Assembly (NCBI GenBank): GCA_002450155.1
Contig: DJYO01000008.1
Span: forward strand, 4,228-68,227
Reading direction: 5' to 3'
Length of the DNA stretch: 64,000 nucleotides
DNA from: Mageeibacillus sp. UBA6976
GTDB lineage: Bacteria; Bacillota; Clostridia; Saccharofermentanales; Saccharofermentanaceae
A program made the position numbers and the translations under genes. The notes beneath the pieces are model-generated. The model made no database searches and was not told where the DNA came from. It saw only the letters and a program-made list of their open reading frames with translations. Position 1 is the stretch's first letter. The number at the start of each line of letters is the position of its first letter. Shown piece by piece: positions 54,171 through 62,641 of this stretch.

Positions 54171-54268
54171 ACAAAAAAGAAAAGGCGCTCATTCGAAGGC
54201 GGGTATTCCGCCTCTGAATGAACGCCATTGTTCTATCAAAATTTAACACTGGCAAGGTCTTATGTCAA
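54171..54268 (-). promoter_or_regulatory. Promoter and ANTAR-type leader of the GS-like/ANTAR/pyrG operon
   Basis: Minus strand: TTGACA (54268-54263), 17-base spacer, TAAATT (54245-54240), +1 near 54233. Hairpin GAAC-[AATGGC]-GTTC (54233-54220) begins at about +1 and has loop A1 and G4. It overlaps the 5' arm of the terminator GGCGTTCATTC/GAATGAGCGCC (54226-54184), with an inner GGCGG stem and a T-rich tail (54183-54171). Confidence 0.8.
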
Positions 54269-54350
54269 TTAAAAAAACGCAGGGGATCTTGCCTTTTTGC
54301 CGGAGCGGGATTGCGTCAAATTTTTTGCAAATTTTTTTGCAGATTGGTTA

Positions 54351-54447
54351 TTGACAAGTTGCAGACTCAGGGTTATCATCTGCACATAAATTGCAATAGC
54401 AGACGGCAAAGACGCCGCAGATTCAAGATCTGTGGCGTCTTTTTTTG
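54351..54447 (+). promoter_or_regulatory. glnN promoter and ANTAR-type leader
   Basis: TTGACA (54351-54356), 17-base spacer, TATCAT (54374-54379), +1 near 54386. Hairpin CGGC-[AAAGAC]-GCCG (54404-54417), loop A1 and G4, overlaps the 5' arm of a 13-pair terminator AGACGCCGCAGAT/ATCTGTGGCGTCT (54410-54440) followed by T7. Confidence 0.82.
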
Positions 54448-54478
54448 TTTGTTCTTGCGGCAAAGGAGAGTATTGAAT

Positions 54479-56575
54479 ATGAGTAATCAATCAGGCGTAT
54501 TCGGGATCTTTGGCGAGAACGTATTCAGCGAGTCAGTAATGAAGGAACGACTCCCCAAGGATACATTCAAGGAAGTTAAGAATGCCATCGATAACGGCAA
54601 GAGGCTGTCAGACGAAGCCGCGAACGTTGTCGCAAATGAGATGAAGCAGTGGGCCATCGAGAAGGGCGCAACTCACTTCACTCACTGGTTCCAGCCTATG
54701 ACTGGTATCACCGCTGAGAAGCACGACAGCTTTATCGCACCTTCCGGCGAGGGCAACATCATTTTGAAGTTCTCAGGCAAGGAGCTTACCCAGGGCGAGC
54801 CGGATGCATCTTCTTTCCCTTCAGGAGGCCTCAGGGCAACCTTTGAAGCCAGAGGTTATACTGCATGGGATCCTACTTCATTTGCATTCATCAAGGAAGG
54901 AGTTCTCTGCATCCCTACGGCATTCTGCTCTTATGGCGGTGAGGCACTTGATAAGAAGACACCTTTGCTGCGTTCAATGGAAGCGATCAATAAGCAGGCG
55001 CTGAGAGTGGTAAAGCTCTTTGGCAATGAGGATGTAAAGAGTGTTAAGACAACAGTCGGTCCCGAGCAGGAATACTTCCTGATCGATGAAGAAGGCTACA
55101 AGGCAAGACGGGATCTCATCTATACAGGAAGAACACTCTTTGGTGCTCCGCCCCCGAAGGGACAGCAGATGGAAGACCACTACTTTGGCGTTATCAAGCC
55201 GAGAGTTCAGGCCTTCATGAAGGATCTTAATAGCGAGCTCTGGAAGCTGGGTATCCTTGCAACAACAGAGCATAACGAAGTAGCACCTTCACAGCACGAG
55301 CTGGCACCTATCTTTACAACGACCAATATCGCAACTGATCATAATCAGCTTACGATGGAGATCATGAAGAAGGTTGCTCAGAAGCATGGTCTTGTCTGCC
55401 TTCTCCACGAGAAACCCTTTGCCGGAGTAAATGGTTCAGGCAAACACAACAACTGGTCTATCAGCACCGATACGGGGATCAACCTCTTAGAGCCCGGCGA
55501 GACACCTTATGAGAACGCACAGTTCCTGATCTTCCTTACGGCAGTAATTAGAGCAGTTGATGATTATCAGGATCTGCTCAGGATATCAGTTGCATCTGCA
55601 GGTAACGATCACAGATTGGGTGCTAACGAGGCGCCTCCGGCAGTTATCTCCATCTTCCTGGGTTCAGAGCTTACTGAGATCTTAGATGCAATTGAGAACG
55701 ATAAACCTTACGGTGCAAAGGAGAAGGAGCTGCTCAAGGTAGGCGTACATGTACTTCCTAAGTTCCCTAAGGATACAACCGACCGTAACAGGACATCTCC
55801 CTTCGCGTTCACCGGCAATAAGTTTGAGTTCAGGATGTTAGGTTCAGCTTCATCTGTTGCTCTCCCTAATACTGTTCTTAATACTGCTGTAGCAGAGATC
55901 CTGAAGCAGTATGCTGATAAGCTCGAAGGAGCAGAGGATTTTACGACAGCTATCCACGATCTTATCAAGAGTGAGATAACGGCCCATAAGAGGATCATAT
56001 TCAACGGCAACGGTTATGACGATTCCTGGATCAGGGAAGCAGAGAAGAGAGGCCTCAGCAACCTTAAGACTACACCTGATGCAGTAGCTCATTACCTCGA
56101 TGATAAGAATGTTGCACTCTTTACATCTCATAAGGTCTATTCCGAAGCTGAGCTGCAGTCCAGACATGAGGTGTTCCTCGATAAGTACTGCAAGCTCCTT
56201 CATATCGAAGCTGAGACCATGATAGAGATGGCAACCAAGGATATACTCCCTGCAGTAAGTGCATATTCTTCGGATCTTTCTGAGAATATCATCACCAAGA
56301 AGCAGGCCGGCGCAGATGTTATCTTCGAGCAAGCTCAGCTTGGCAGGATCTCATCTGATATGAAGAGTGCTTACGAGGCGTTGGAGAGTCTGAAGGATGC
56401 TGTAAGCAAGGCGGAAGATATCAGCGATTATGTCTCCAAGGCAGACTTCTACAAAGATCCTGTCAAGAAGGATATGGACGAGCTCCGCAAGTACTGTGAT
56501 GCTTTAGAGGCACAGACGGCATCAGATTACTGGCCGTTCCCGTCTTATGGAGAATTGCTCTTCGCCGTAAGATAA
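54479..56575 (+). CDS. glnN: Glutamine synthetase type III
   Basis: The ATG at 54479 has AAAGGAG ten bases upstream and yields 698 residues, normal for GSIII (a dodecamer found in anaerobes and cyanobacteria). Motifs VGPEQEYFLID, PSQHELAPIF, NGSGKHNNWSIST and the GNDHRLGANEAPPAV signature are intact, so this is likely the true ammonia-assimilating GS of the island. It is controlled by the ANTAR-type leader above and followed by amt. Confidence 0.96.
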   Translation: MSNQSGVFGIFGENVFSESVMKERLPKDTFKEVKNAIDNGKRLSDEAANVVANEMKQWAIEKGATHFTHWFQPMTGITAEKHDSFIAPSGEGNIILKFSGKELTQGEPDASSFPSGGLRATFEARGYTAWDPTSFAFIKEGVLCIPTAFCSYGGEALDKKTPLLRSMEAINKQALRVVKLFGNEDVKSVKTTVGPEQEYFLIDEEGYKARRDLIYTGRTLFGAPPPKGQQMEDHYFGVIKPRVQAFMKDLNSELWKLGILATTEHNEVAPSQHELAPIFTTTNIATDHNQLTMEIMKKVAQKHGLVCLLHEKPFAGVNGSGKHNNWSISTDTGINLLEPGETPYENAQFLIFLTAVIRAVDDYQDLLRISVASAGNDHRLGANEAPPAVISIFLGSELTEILDAIENDKPYGAKEKELLKVGVHVLPKFPKDTTDRNRTSPFAFTGNKFEFRMLGSASSVALPNTVLNTAVAEILKQYADKLEGAEDFTTAIHDLIKSEITAHKRIIFNGNGYDDSWIREAEKRGLSNLKTTPDAVAHYLDDKNVALFTSHKVYSEAELQSRHEVFLDKYCKLLHIEAETMIEMATKDILPAVSAYSSDLSENIITKKQAGADVIFEQAQLGRISSDMKSAYEALESLKDAVSKAEDISDYVSKADFYKDPVKKDMDELRKYCDALEAQTASDYWPFPSYGELLFAVR

Positions 56576-56608
56576 AACAATAATAAATAATAAATAACTT
56601 GGTCTATG

Positions 56609-56644
56609 GCAGCCCGTTTCTTTGAAGATGCGGGCTGCTTGTTT
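56609..56644 (+). terminator. Terminator-like hairpin between glnN and amt-PII
   Basis: GCAGCCCG pairs with CGGGCTGC around a 14-base loop, then TTGTTT. With a broken T run it may be a partial attenuator, lowering amt expression relative to glnN. No separate promoter is visible before amt, and no AxxGxx loop. Confidence 0.65.
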
Positions 56645-56662
56645 ATAGAATGGAGGAACAAT

Positions 56663-58444
56663 ATGAACGATTTAACCACTTTGATCTCCGAGACCGTCAC
56701 GACAGAGGTGTTCGGAGTATGGTTCCTTATAGGAGCTGCGCTGGTATTCTTTATGCAGGCCGGATTTGCTATGCTGGAAACGGGTTTTTGCAGATACAAG
56801 AATGCCGGTAACATCCTGATGAAAAACCTGATGGATTTCTGTATCGGTACAGTATGCTTTATCTTCCTGGGATTCGGGCTCATGATGAGCGAAGATATGC
56901 TCTTCGGTTTTATAGGAATCCCGAACCTTAATATCTTTACGGATTTCAGGGGCTTTATGGAGACCAACGCAGCAAGCTTTGTGTTTAACCTGGTGTTCTG
57001 CGCGACAGCAGCAACTATCGTATCAGGCTCCATGGCAGAGAGAACTAAGTTCAGTTCATACTGCATCTATTCTGCAGTGCTCTCACTCATCGTATATCCC
57101 ATCGAGGCAGGCTGGACATGGAATGCCAACGGATGGCTTGCCAAACTTGGATTCATAGATTTTGCAGGTTCTGCCTGCATTCACACCGTAGGTGGTGTTG
57201 CAGCTTTGATCGGAGCGATAATGGTAGGCCCGAGGATCGGTAAATACGTAAGAAACGCTGAGGGCAAAGTTACCAAGGTAAATGCCATCCAGGGACATAA
57301 TATCCCCTTGGGTGCATTAGGATGCTTCATTCTCTGGTTCGGCTGGTATGGCTTTAACGGTGCTGCCGCAACAAGCCCCTCTCAGCTTGCAGGTATCTTC
57401 CTTACAACGACACTTGCTCCCGCTTTCGCAACTGTAGTATGCATGCTCTATACCTGGATCAAGAACGGCAAGCCGGATGTATCCATGTGTATCAACGCAG
57501 CTCTTGCAGGTCTTGTATGTGTTACGGCAGGATGCCATTGTATCGATGCCGCAGGAGCCATCGTGGAAGGCATCATCTCAGGTTTCCTGGTTGTATGGGT
57601 AGTAGAACTTCTTGATCTTAAGCTCCACATCGATGACCCGGTCGGTGCATGTGGTGTCCACCTTGCAAACGGTATCGCAGGAACACTCCTTGCAGGACTC
57701 TTAGCGACAAATACTTCTTCTCTGGGAGTTGACGGCCCGGTTTATGCCCTTATCCACGGAACAGGTTTTGCAGAAGGTATGAAGGTATTCGGCGTTCAGT
57801 TGCTCGGTATTACAGCTATAGTCTGCTGGACAACAGTTACAATGATTATCACTTTCGCAGTCATCAAGAATGTCCACGGCCTCCGCGTAACAAGAGAAGA
57901 GGAGATCGAAGGCCTCGATCCTACAGAGCATGGTCTCACAACAGCATATGCAGGATTCCACTTTGCTCCCCAGGCTATCGTTGAGGAAACATCTCCTGTC
58001 ATCGTTACAGGTGATATCCCTGAAGCTGAGGCTGTAGAAGTTAAGGCTGTTCCCACATACGAAGAACCTGCTGTTTCAAGTGACGGTCATGTGTTTACCA
58101 AGATCGACATCGTCTGCAAGGAAGCACGTCTTGACGCTCTTAAGAATGCTCTCATGTCTGTCGGTATTACCGGAATGACAGTAACCCATGTAATGGGATG
58201 CGGCGTTCAGAAGGGAAGACAGGAATTCTACAGAGGTGTACCTGTAGAAGCATCGCTCCTTCCTAAAGTTCAGGTCAGCATCGTTGTCAGTGCAGTCCCT
58301 GTGCAGACAGTAATAGATACTGCCAAGAAGGTTCTTTATACAGGTCATATCGGTGACGGTAAGATCTTTGTCTATAACGTTCAGAACGTAGTCAAGATCC
58401 GTACGGGAGAAGTCGGATTCGCAGCACTTCAGGACGTGGAATAA
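56663..58444 (+). CDS. amt: Ammonium transporter fused to a C-terminal PII domain
   Basis: The ATG at 56663 has GGAGG six bases upstream. The 593-residue protein has 11 Amt/MEP/Rh membrane segments (about 20-405) with the ammonium-pore sequences AGFAMLETGFCRYKN, GWTWNANGWLAKLGF and HTVGGVAALIGAI. A linker (about 440-475) leads to a PII domain (about 477-593): MGCGVQKGRQEFYRG, LLPKVQVSIVVS, TGHIGDGKIFVYNVQ. The T-loop uridylylation Tyr (Y51 of GlnB) is replaced by Val. A built-in PII would gate the channel by 2-oxoglutarate and ADP/ATP. Confidence 0.94.
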   Translation: MNDLTTLISETVTTEVFGVWFLIGAALVFFMQAGFAMLETGFCRYKNAGNILMKNLMDFCIGTVCFIFLGFGLMMSEDMLFGFIGIPNLNIFTDFRGFMETNAASFVFNLVFCATAATIVSGSMAERTKFSSYCIYSAVLSLIVYPIEAGWTWNANGWLAKLGFIDFAGSACIHTVGGVAALIGAIMVGPRIGKYVRNAEGKVTKVNAIQGHNIPLGALGCFILWFGWYGFNGAAATSPSQLAGIFLTTTLAPAFATVVCMLYTWIKNGKPDVSMCINAALAGLVCVTAGCHCIDAAGAIVEGIISGFLVVWVVELLDLKLHIDDPVGACGVHLANGIAGTLLAGLLATNTSSLGVDGPVYALIHGTGFAEGMKVFGVQLLGITAIVCWTTVTMIITFAVIKNVHGLRVTREEEIEGLDPTEHGLTTAYAGFHFAPQAIVEETSPVIVTGDIPEAEAVEVKAVPTYEEPAVSSDGHVFTKIDIVCKEARLDALKNALMSVGITGMTVTHVMGCGVQKGRQEFYRGVPVEASLLPKVQVSIVVSAVPVQTVIDTAKKVLYTGHIGDGKIFVYNVQNVVKIRTGEVGFAALQDVE

Positions 58445-58474
58445 ACAAGCCACTTGTCTGTAATGACGCCGCGG

Positions 58475-58514
58475 GCAGGGGCATGGCCATCAAGGCTGTG
58501 CCCTTGCTTGTTTT
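58475..58514 (+). terminator. Terminator after amt-PII
   Basis: GCAGGGGCA pairs with TGCCCTTGC (one G-T pair) with a shorter inner stem, then TTGTTTT. It lies just before the convergent DUF1848 stop. Confidence 0.75.
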
Positions 58515-59445
58515 ACAGATCAAGTCTTATCTGCATGTCTATCCAGGAAGTCTGTTTAACTTCATGGATAATGTCGGTATCCAGGTAATTTCCGATAATA
58601 AACGGAGACTTCGGATCGTGAGTCTTGCTGGTTGCTAAAACTTCGGAAGCATCGTAATTTGCATAGCAATATCTGCATAGATGCAGACATGTGTTATATG
58701 CTCCTATGTCGCAGGCAAGATAACATGCACATTCAGATCTTGCACCCTTAAGTTTTACCGGCGGCACAAGTCGTTTGCCGATAGCTTTTTCATATGTGGC
58801 AAGGGTCATGCATCCGCCCGTATCTGCACCGTATATCTTAAGCTCATCTCCTTCGGCGCAGGGCTTGACCGTAAGACCATATCTTCCTGCGATATCTATA
58901 AATGCCTTGCCGAGTCTCAGCCTTTGTTCTTTTGTTACCGCTGCCACGCCGGGAAGATTCTTTCTTACCTTAGGGTAGAGATCGATAAAACTGATAACGA
59001 CCGTATCCGTATATCCGGATAGAGCTTCGCATATCTGAGAGAATGCAGATATGTGATATTCCTCGGTGTAAGTATCGGTTATGAATATAGGGTCGTATCT
59101 CCAGCAGATGCTGTTTTTCCCGACGATCCCCGACAATGTCTTGAAATCTTCGATTATCTTATGCTTATCGGGCACATTAGGCTCGATGTCCCTGCCGTAT
59201 GGCGTTATGGTAACAAACCAAAACTGCCCGTATCCTGACAGCAGGTCCATATATCTGAACATAGGTGAGGGATTCTTTGTACAGAATCCGATGCAGTCAA
59301 CTACAGCAGGGTCAAGTCTGTATCTGCTTACTTGATAAGGATTGTATGGATTTCTAACGCATACAAAGCCTTCACGGAGTCTTCCGGCAAACCATTCCGA
59401 ATAGAAAGCAGGTATATCAGTTCTTTGTCCCGTGTTTATGATCAT
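58513..59445 (-). CDS. DUF1848 family protein with cysteine-rich C terminus
   Basis: A 310-residue DUF1848 protein. The family core includes FCTKNPSPMFRYMDLL, WFVTITPYG and WRYDPIFI. Near residues 215-270 lie GGCM and a cluster CACYLACDIGAYNTCLHLCR followed by YCYANYD, whose spacing resembles Fe-S binding CxxC(x)YC sets in radical-SAM-like proteins. The usual function is unknown. It seems monocistronic. Confidence 0.85.
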   Translation of the reverse strand: MIINTGQRTDIPAFYSEWFAGRLREGFVCVRNPYNPYQVSRYRLDPAVVDCIGFCTKNPSPMFRYMDLLSGYGQFWFVTITPYGRDIEPNVPDKHKIIEDFKTLSGIVGKNSICWRYDPIFITDTYTEEYHISAFSQICEALSGYTDTVVISFIDLYPKVRKNLPGVAAVTKEQRLRLGKAFIDIAGRYGLTVKPCAEGDELKIYGADTGGCMTLATYEKAIGKRLVPPVKLKGARSECACYLACDIGAYNTCLHLCRYCYANYDASEVLATSKTHDPKSPFIIGNYLDTDIIHEVKQTSWIDMQIRLDL

Positions 59446-59462
59446 ATACCGATTAACTTAAA

Positions 59463-59493
59463 AACGGCGCTCGGAGATGATCCGGGCGCCGTT
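59463..59493. terminator. Bidirectional terminator between DUF1848 and zinc-ribbon genes
   Basis: AACGGCGCTCGG pairs with CCGGGCGCCGTT (one mismatch) around seven bases. On the minus strand it follows the zinc-ribbon gene and ends in a short T run. Confidence 0.75.
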
Positions 59494-59497
59494 TGCT

Positions 59498-60004
59498 TTA
59501 TTTTATATGACCGCTTAGTAGTCCATATATATAAACTGCAACATAGAATACTACGACTAACACATTTAACGCTAATCCTACGATGCTGATGATCTTGGCG
59601 GTTTTGGCAAGTTTCACATCTGATGGAACAGACTTATTAACTCTTGAAGCCATTACCAGGGAGATGATAGAGAATATCCAGCCCATTCCGAAGAAGACGA
59701 TCCCGAATATGGAAAGCATTAAAGCTGCGGTAGCCATTGATTGTCTGCCATATCTTGTCCGGTAAGAATAGGGGTTGCCTATTATGTTGCCGCATTTGGG
59801 ACATGCATCAGAGAAATACCTTGTGCTGCAGTTAGGACAAACCTTCTCAACTGCATCGAACCTGGTGCCACAGGAAGGACAATATAATCCATCGAATTCC
59901 TCATTGCAGTTAAGGCAGACATATTTAAATGAATTGCCGCCACAACTTGAACAGACTTTGGTGTTGTTATCAAGCTTGCAGCCACAGAAAGTACAGATCT
60001 TCAT
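59498..60004 (-). CDS. Zinc-ribbon membrane protein (DUF4190-like tail)
   Basis: A 168-residue protein with about eight CxxC knuckles (CTFCG, CSSCGG, CLNC, CPSCG, CPNC, CPKCG; residues 3-75), then two membrane segments (about 95-118 and 140-162) in a DUF4190-like pair. RBS GGGAGG and a TATAAT lie upstream on the minus strand. Function unknown. Confidence 0.8.
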   Translation of the reverse strand: MKICTFCGCKLDNNTKVCSSCGGNSFKYVCLNCNEEFDGLYCPSCGTRFDAVEKVCPNCSTRYFSDACPKCGNIIGNPYSYRTRYGRQSMATAALMLSIFGIVFFGMGWIFSIISLVMASRVNKSVPSDVKLAKTAKIISIVGLALNVLVVVFYVAVYIYGLLSGHIK

Positions 60005-60158
60005 ATTGCTATCCCTCCCAAGCCTTTAAATACAACTACCATTATAATTGAATTGCGGAAAAATGAAATGTATTCCGCAATTAAGTCTAGAGCGGGGAAC
60101 ATATGATAAAATATTTCTGATCGTGTCAGGCATTGGGGGGATTCAGGAGGAAAGGATT

Positions 60159-61310
60159 ATGAAGTGTGGTAATTGCGGCAGCACGATGGTCTACGACGTA
60201 GCCAGGCAGGGATTAGTTTGCGATCATTGCGGCTCATATAAACCGCTTCCCAAGTCTCAAGATGATCAGGAGACAGGGCAGGTCGATTACGATTCTGTTC
60301 CTCACAGAACAGGCTCAGATTGGGGAAGTGCAAAATCCCTCGTAACCTGCAAGAGCTGTGGTGCAAAACTCATCATTGATGCTGAACACATGTCAGGTAT
60401 GTGTCCTTTCTGTGGATCTTCGGTCGTGCTTACGCTTGAGGATTCAGATTGCGGCATCCTGCCCAGTGCGATAATCCCGTTTACTATAACCAGGGAACAG
60501 GTAGAGGAGAAGTTCTATCGCTGGAATAAGTTTGCGTTCTGGTCACCAGAGAAATTCCGCAAGGGTAAGGTCCTGGGTAATCTGACTCCGGTTTATGTCC
60601 CGTATTGGACATTTGATGCGGATACAAAGACGTCCTACCAGGGTGAGTTCGGGTATACGACAGGAAGCGGTGATTCTGAGAAAACAAACTGGTACGGCCG
60701 CAGCGGCGTTGTCGAGAAGCGCATTGAAGGGGTATGCATCTGTGGAAGCCGCAGATTCCACGACGATAAGCTGCTTAACTCTGTCATATCGTTCAAGATA
60801 GGAGACCTTATTGCTTATACGCCGGAAGCTTTGTCAGGAATGACTGCCGAGAAATCCACCATAAGTATGGATGCCGCCATGGAAGAAGCTAAGGCGACCG
60901 GGTTTAAGAAGGAAATAATAAATGCTGCGCGTAAGGATCAGGATGCCGACGATTGTGCAAAGATCAGTATGGAGACACAGTATTCCAATGTGAAATTCAG
61001 ATATGTCCTCGTACCTGTCTGGCTGGCTGGCTGCAGATATGGCGGTAAGATATACAACATTGTTGCCAGCGGGCATAACTGGCAGGGTAATTGCAGAAGA
61101 CCTGTATCAGTACCTAAGATCGTAGGTTTTACTGTAGCTTTCCTGGCTTTAATCTTTGTAACAGTCTTTCTTGGGGTTGTCGCTTTTGTCTTGCCATTGG
61201 CTTTTATGGCCCTGATCGCGGCATTTATCATCTATCTGATCATGTTTATGAGGACTTTCAGAGATCAGAACAGGATTGAACGTGAGATGCAGGACAGGGC
61301 AGTGGAATGA
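60159..61310 (+). CDS. Zinc-ribbon protein with C-terminal membrane segments
   Basis: The ATG at 60159 has AGGAGG eight bases upstream. The 383-residue product begins MKCGNCGSTMVYDVARQG with a first ribbon (CxxC...CDHC) and a second (CKSCGAKLIID...CPFCG, about 68-95). A beta-rich domain of 180 residues (PVYVPYWTFDADTKTSYQGE) and two membrane helices near the C terminus (about 325-370) follow. Similar to the TFIIB-zinc-finger domain proteins of Firmicutes. Function unknown. Confidence 0.75.
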   Translation: MKCGNCGSTMVYDVARQGLVCDHCGSYKPLPKSQDDQETGQVDYDSVPHRTGSDWGSAKSLVTCKSCGAKLIIDAEHMSGMCPFCGSSVVLTLEDSDCGILPSAIIPFTITREQVEEKFYRWNKFAFWSPEKFRKGKVLGNLTPVYVPYWTFDADTKTSYQGEFGYTTGSGDSEKTNWYGRSGVVEKRIEGVCICGSRRFHDDKLLNSVISFKIGDLIAYTPEALSGMTAEKSTISMDAAMEEAKATGFKKEIINAARKDQDADDCAKISMETQYSNVKFRYVLVPVWLAGCRYGGKIYNIVASGHNWQGNCRRPVSVPKIVGFTVAFLALIFVTVFLGVVAFVLPLAFMALIAAFIIYLIMFMRTFRDQNRIEREMQDRAVE

Positions 61311-61487
61311 GGTCTATCTCGCATAGAACCGGCAGAAATATGTACTGCAGTTGATTCCGGGAGTTTTTTGTTAAGTGAAGAAGATAATTGCAAGTGGAGT
61401 GTCAATTCGTCAGTTGTGTGCTAATATCTGATCAAGCATTATATTACGATCAGGCTAATTCACTTCGGTAAGCAAAGGGGAAATAAG

Positions 61488-62363
61488 ATGAGGATAGTAG
61501 ATCTTAAGTGTCCGAACTGCAATGGTAATCTTACGAAAGACGGCGACATGTTAGTCTGTAATTCCTGCGGTGCATCTTTCGCAGTAGATTACGATGAATC
61601 TGATGTCGAGTATGAGAAACTTCAGGGTGAGGCTGAACGGGAAGAACGGCAGCTTGCACACGATAAGGAATTGCTCGAGAAGAAGTTTGAGCTTCAAAAC
61701 CGTGCGCAGATGGAGGCTGAACAAAGGCAACTTAAGAAAAAGCGAGCTGATGACTTAAGGTCAACGATATCGGGCTTTGTAATCTTAGGCGTAATAATCC
61801 TCGTAATCGGTTCGATAATATACTTCGCAACTAAGTCTTATAAGAGCCTGGAATCTGCCGGGGACGAACAAGCTGCTACAGCTACACCAACACCTGCGCC
61901 GGATTACAACATAACTCCTGATGATGTGGCAGACAGCGTGAATGACTTTATTGATGCTGGAAGGATCTGTCAGATGAACATCACGGAATGTGCCATCAAA
62001 AATGAGAATGGCATAATAAAGACATTCCATAAGACTGACGCTGTATTCCTCGACGCATATATCGTATCCGACATTCCGGATGTAAAGGATAATCAGTCTG
62101 TAAGGCTTGTCCTTATTTATCAGGTTACGTGGAATAATGAGGAGCTTGGAGATCAGATCTGTTACGATGGTGTTTACTTCGACGGGATCCGTGTTAATCC
62201 CAATGGAGGAATTATAAGTGACTTCAGTCCTAAAACGATATGGAGGAGCGATGCGGCATGGGGATGGGCACAGGCTTACAGTTTTGAGGATTATGACCAG
62301 TGCTACCGTGAGAATGTCACTGCACTAGGTGGCGTTGTAACTCCAGTTTCGGAATCTGAATAA
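61488..62363 (+). CDS. Zinc-ribbon, coiled-coil, single-pass membrane protein
   Basis: A 291-residue protein: N-terminal ribbon (CPNCNGNLTKDGDMLVCNSCG), a charged coiled coil (about 40-90, rich in Glu, Lys and Gln), one membrane helix (about 93-117), a short Thr/Pro linker (ATATPTPAP) and an external domain of 150 residues. The preceding 61311-61487 has no gene. The stop TAA (62361-62363) abuts the decayed brnT. Confidence 0.75.
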   Translation: MRIVDLKCPNCNGNLTKDGDMLVCNSCGASFAVDYDESDVEYEKLQGEAEREERQLAHDKELLEKKFELQNRAQMEAEQRQLKKKRADDLRSTISGFVILGVIILVIGSIIYFATKSYKSLESAGDEQAATATPTPAPDYNITPDDVADSVNDFIDAGRICQMNITECAIKNENGIIKTFHKTDAVFLDAYIVSDIPDVKDNQSVRLVLIYQVTWNNEELGDQICYDGVYFDGIRVNPNGGIISDFSPKTIWRSDAAWGWAQAYSFEDYDQCYRENVTALGGVVTPVSESE

Positions 62364-62641
62364 CATCTGGATGTCAGATTGAATCGACATAATAAATATG
62401 AAAGCATGGGTTGAGTTTTAGGGTAGCAGCCACGGTGTTTAACGACGATGATCGTCTCGAGATATTCGATCAGGAACATAGTACCGCTGAAGAGGAGCGA
62501 TACATAACGATTGGCCGCATTGAAGGCACTGTTGTTGTCATAATGGTGGTTCATACTGAACGAGATGATATGATACGCATAATCTCCGCTAGGTATGCAA
62601 CTGCAGAAGAGGAAAGGTGGTATTACGATGGCATTGGTTGA
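62364..62641 (+). pseudogene. brnT: Decayed BrnT-family toxin
   Basis: From 62412 the frame reads AATVFNDDDRLEIFDQEHS and continues to IIRIISARYATAEEERWYYD-like sequence, the BrnT core. The N-terminal part is in another frame: from 62364, H L D V R L N R H N K Y matches the usual WDxRKNxxNxxKHG, then two extra bases (62400-62401) shift into KHGLSFRVAA. No start codon is left upstream, because the stop of the previous gene abuts it. A TTG at 62411 could give a 76-residue fragment. Confidence 0.75.

Noticed and set aside
54142..54255. N-terminal extension of the GS-like protein
   Set aside because: It crosses the +1 and the attenuator; GAGGAGG directly precedes the ATG at 54141, where GSI homology begins.
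54218..54478. N-terminal extension of glnN
   Set aside because: It would translate through the promoter, leader hairpin and terminator; GSIII normally starts at the MSNQSG-like position with AAAGGAG upstream.
56580..56662. A fourth ANTAR-type leader before amt
   Set aside because: The hairpin there has no six-base A1/G4 loop and no overlapping second stem.
62411..62641. Complete short brnT gene starting at TTG 62411
   Set aside because: It would lack the first strand and the WDxxKxxxNxxKHG region that is still readable in the other frame, so a decayed gene explains it better.
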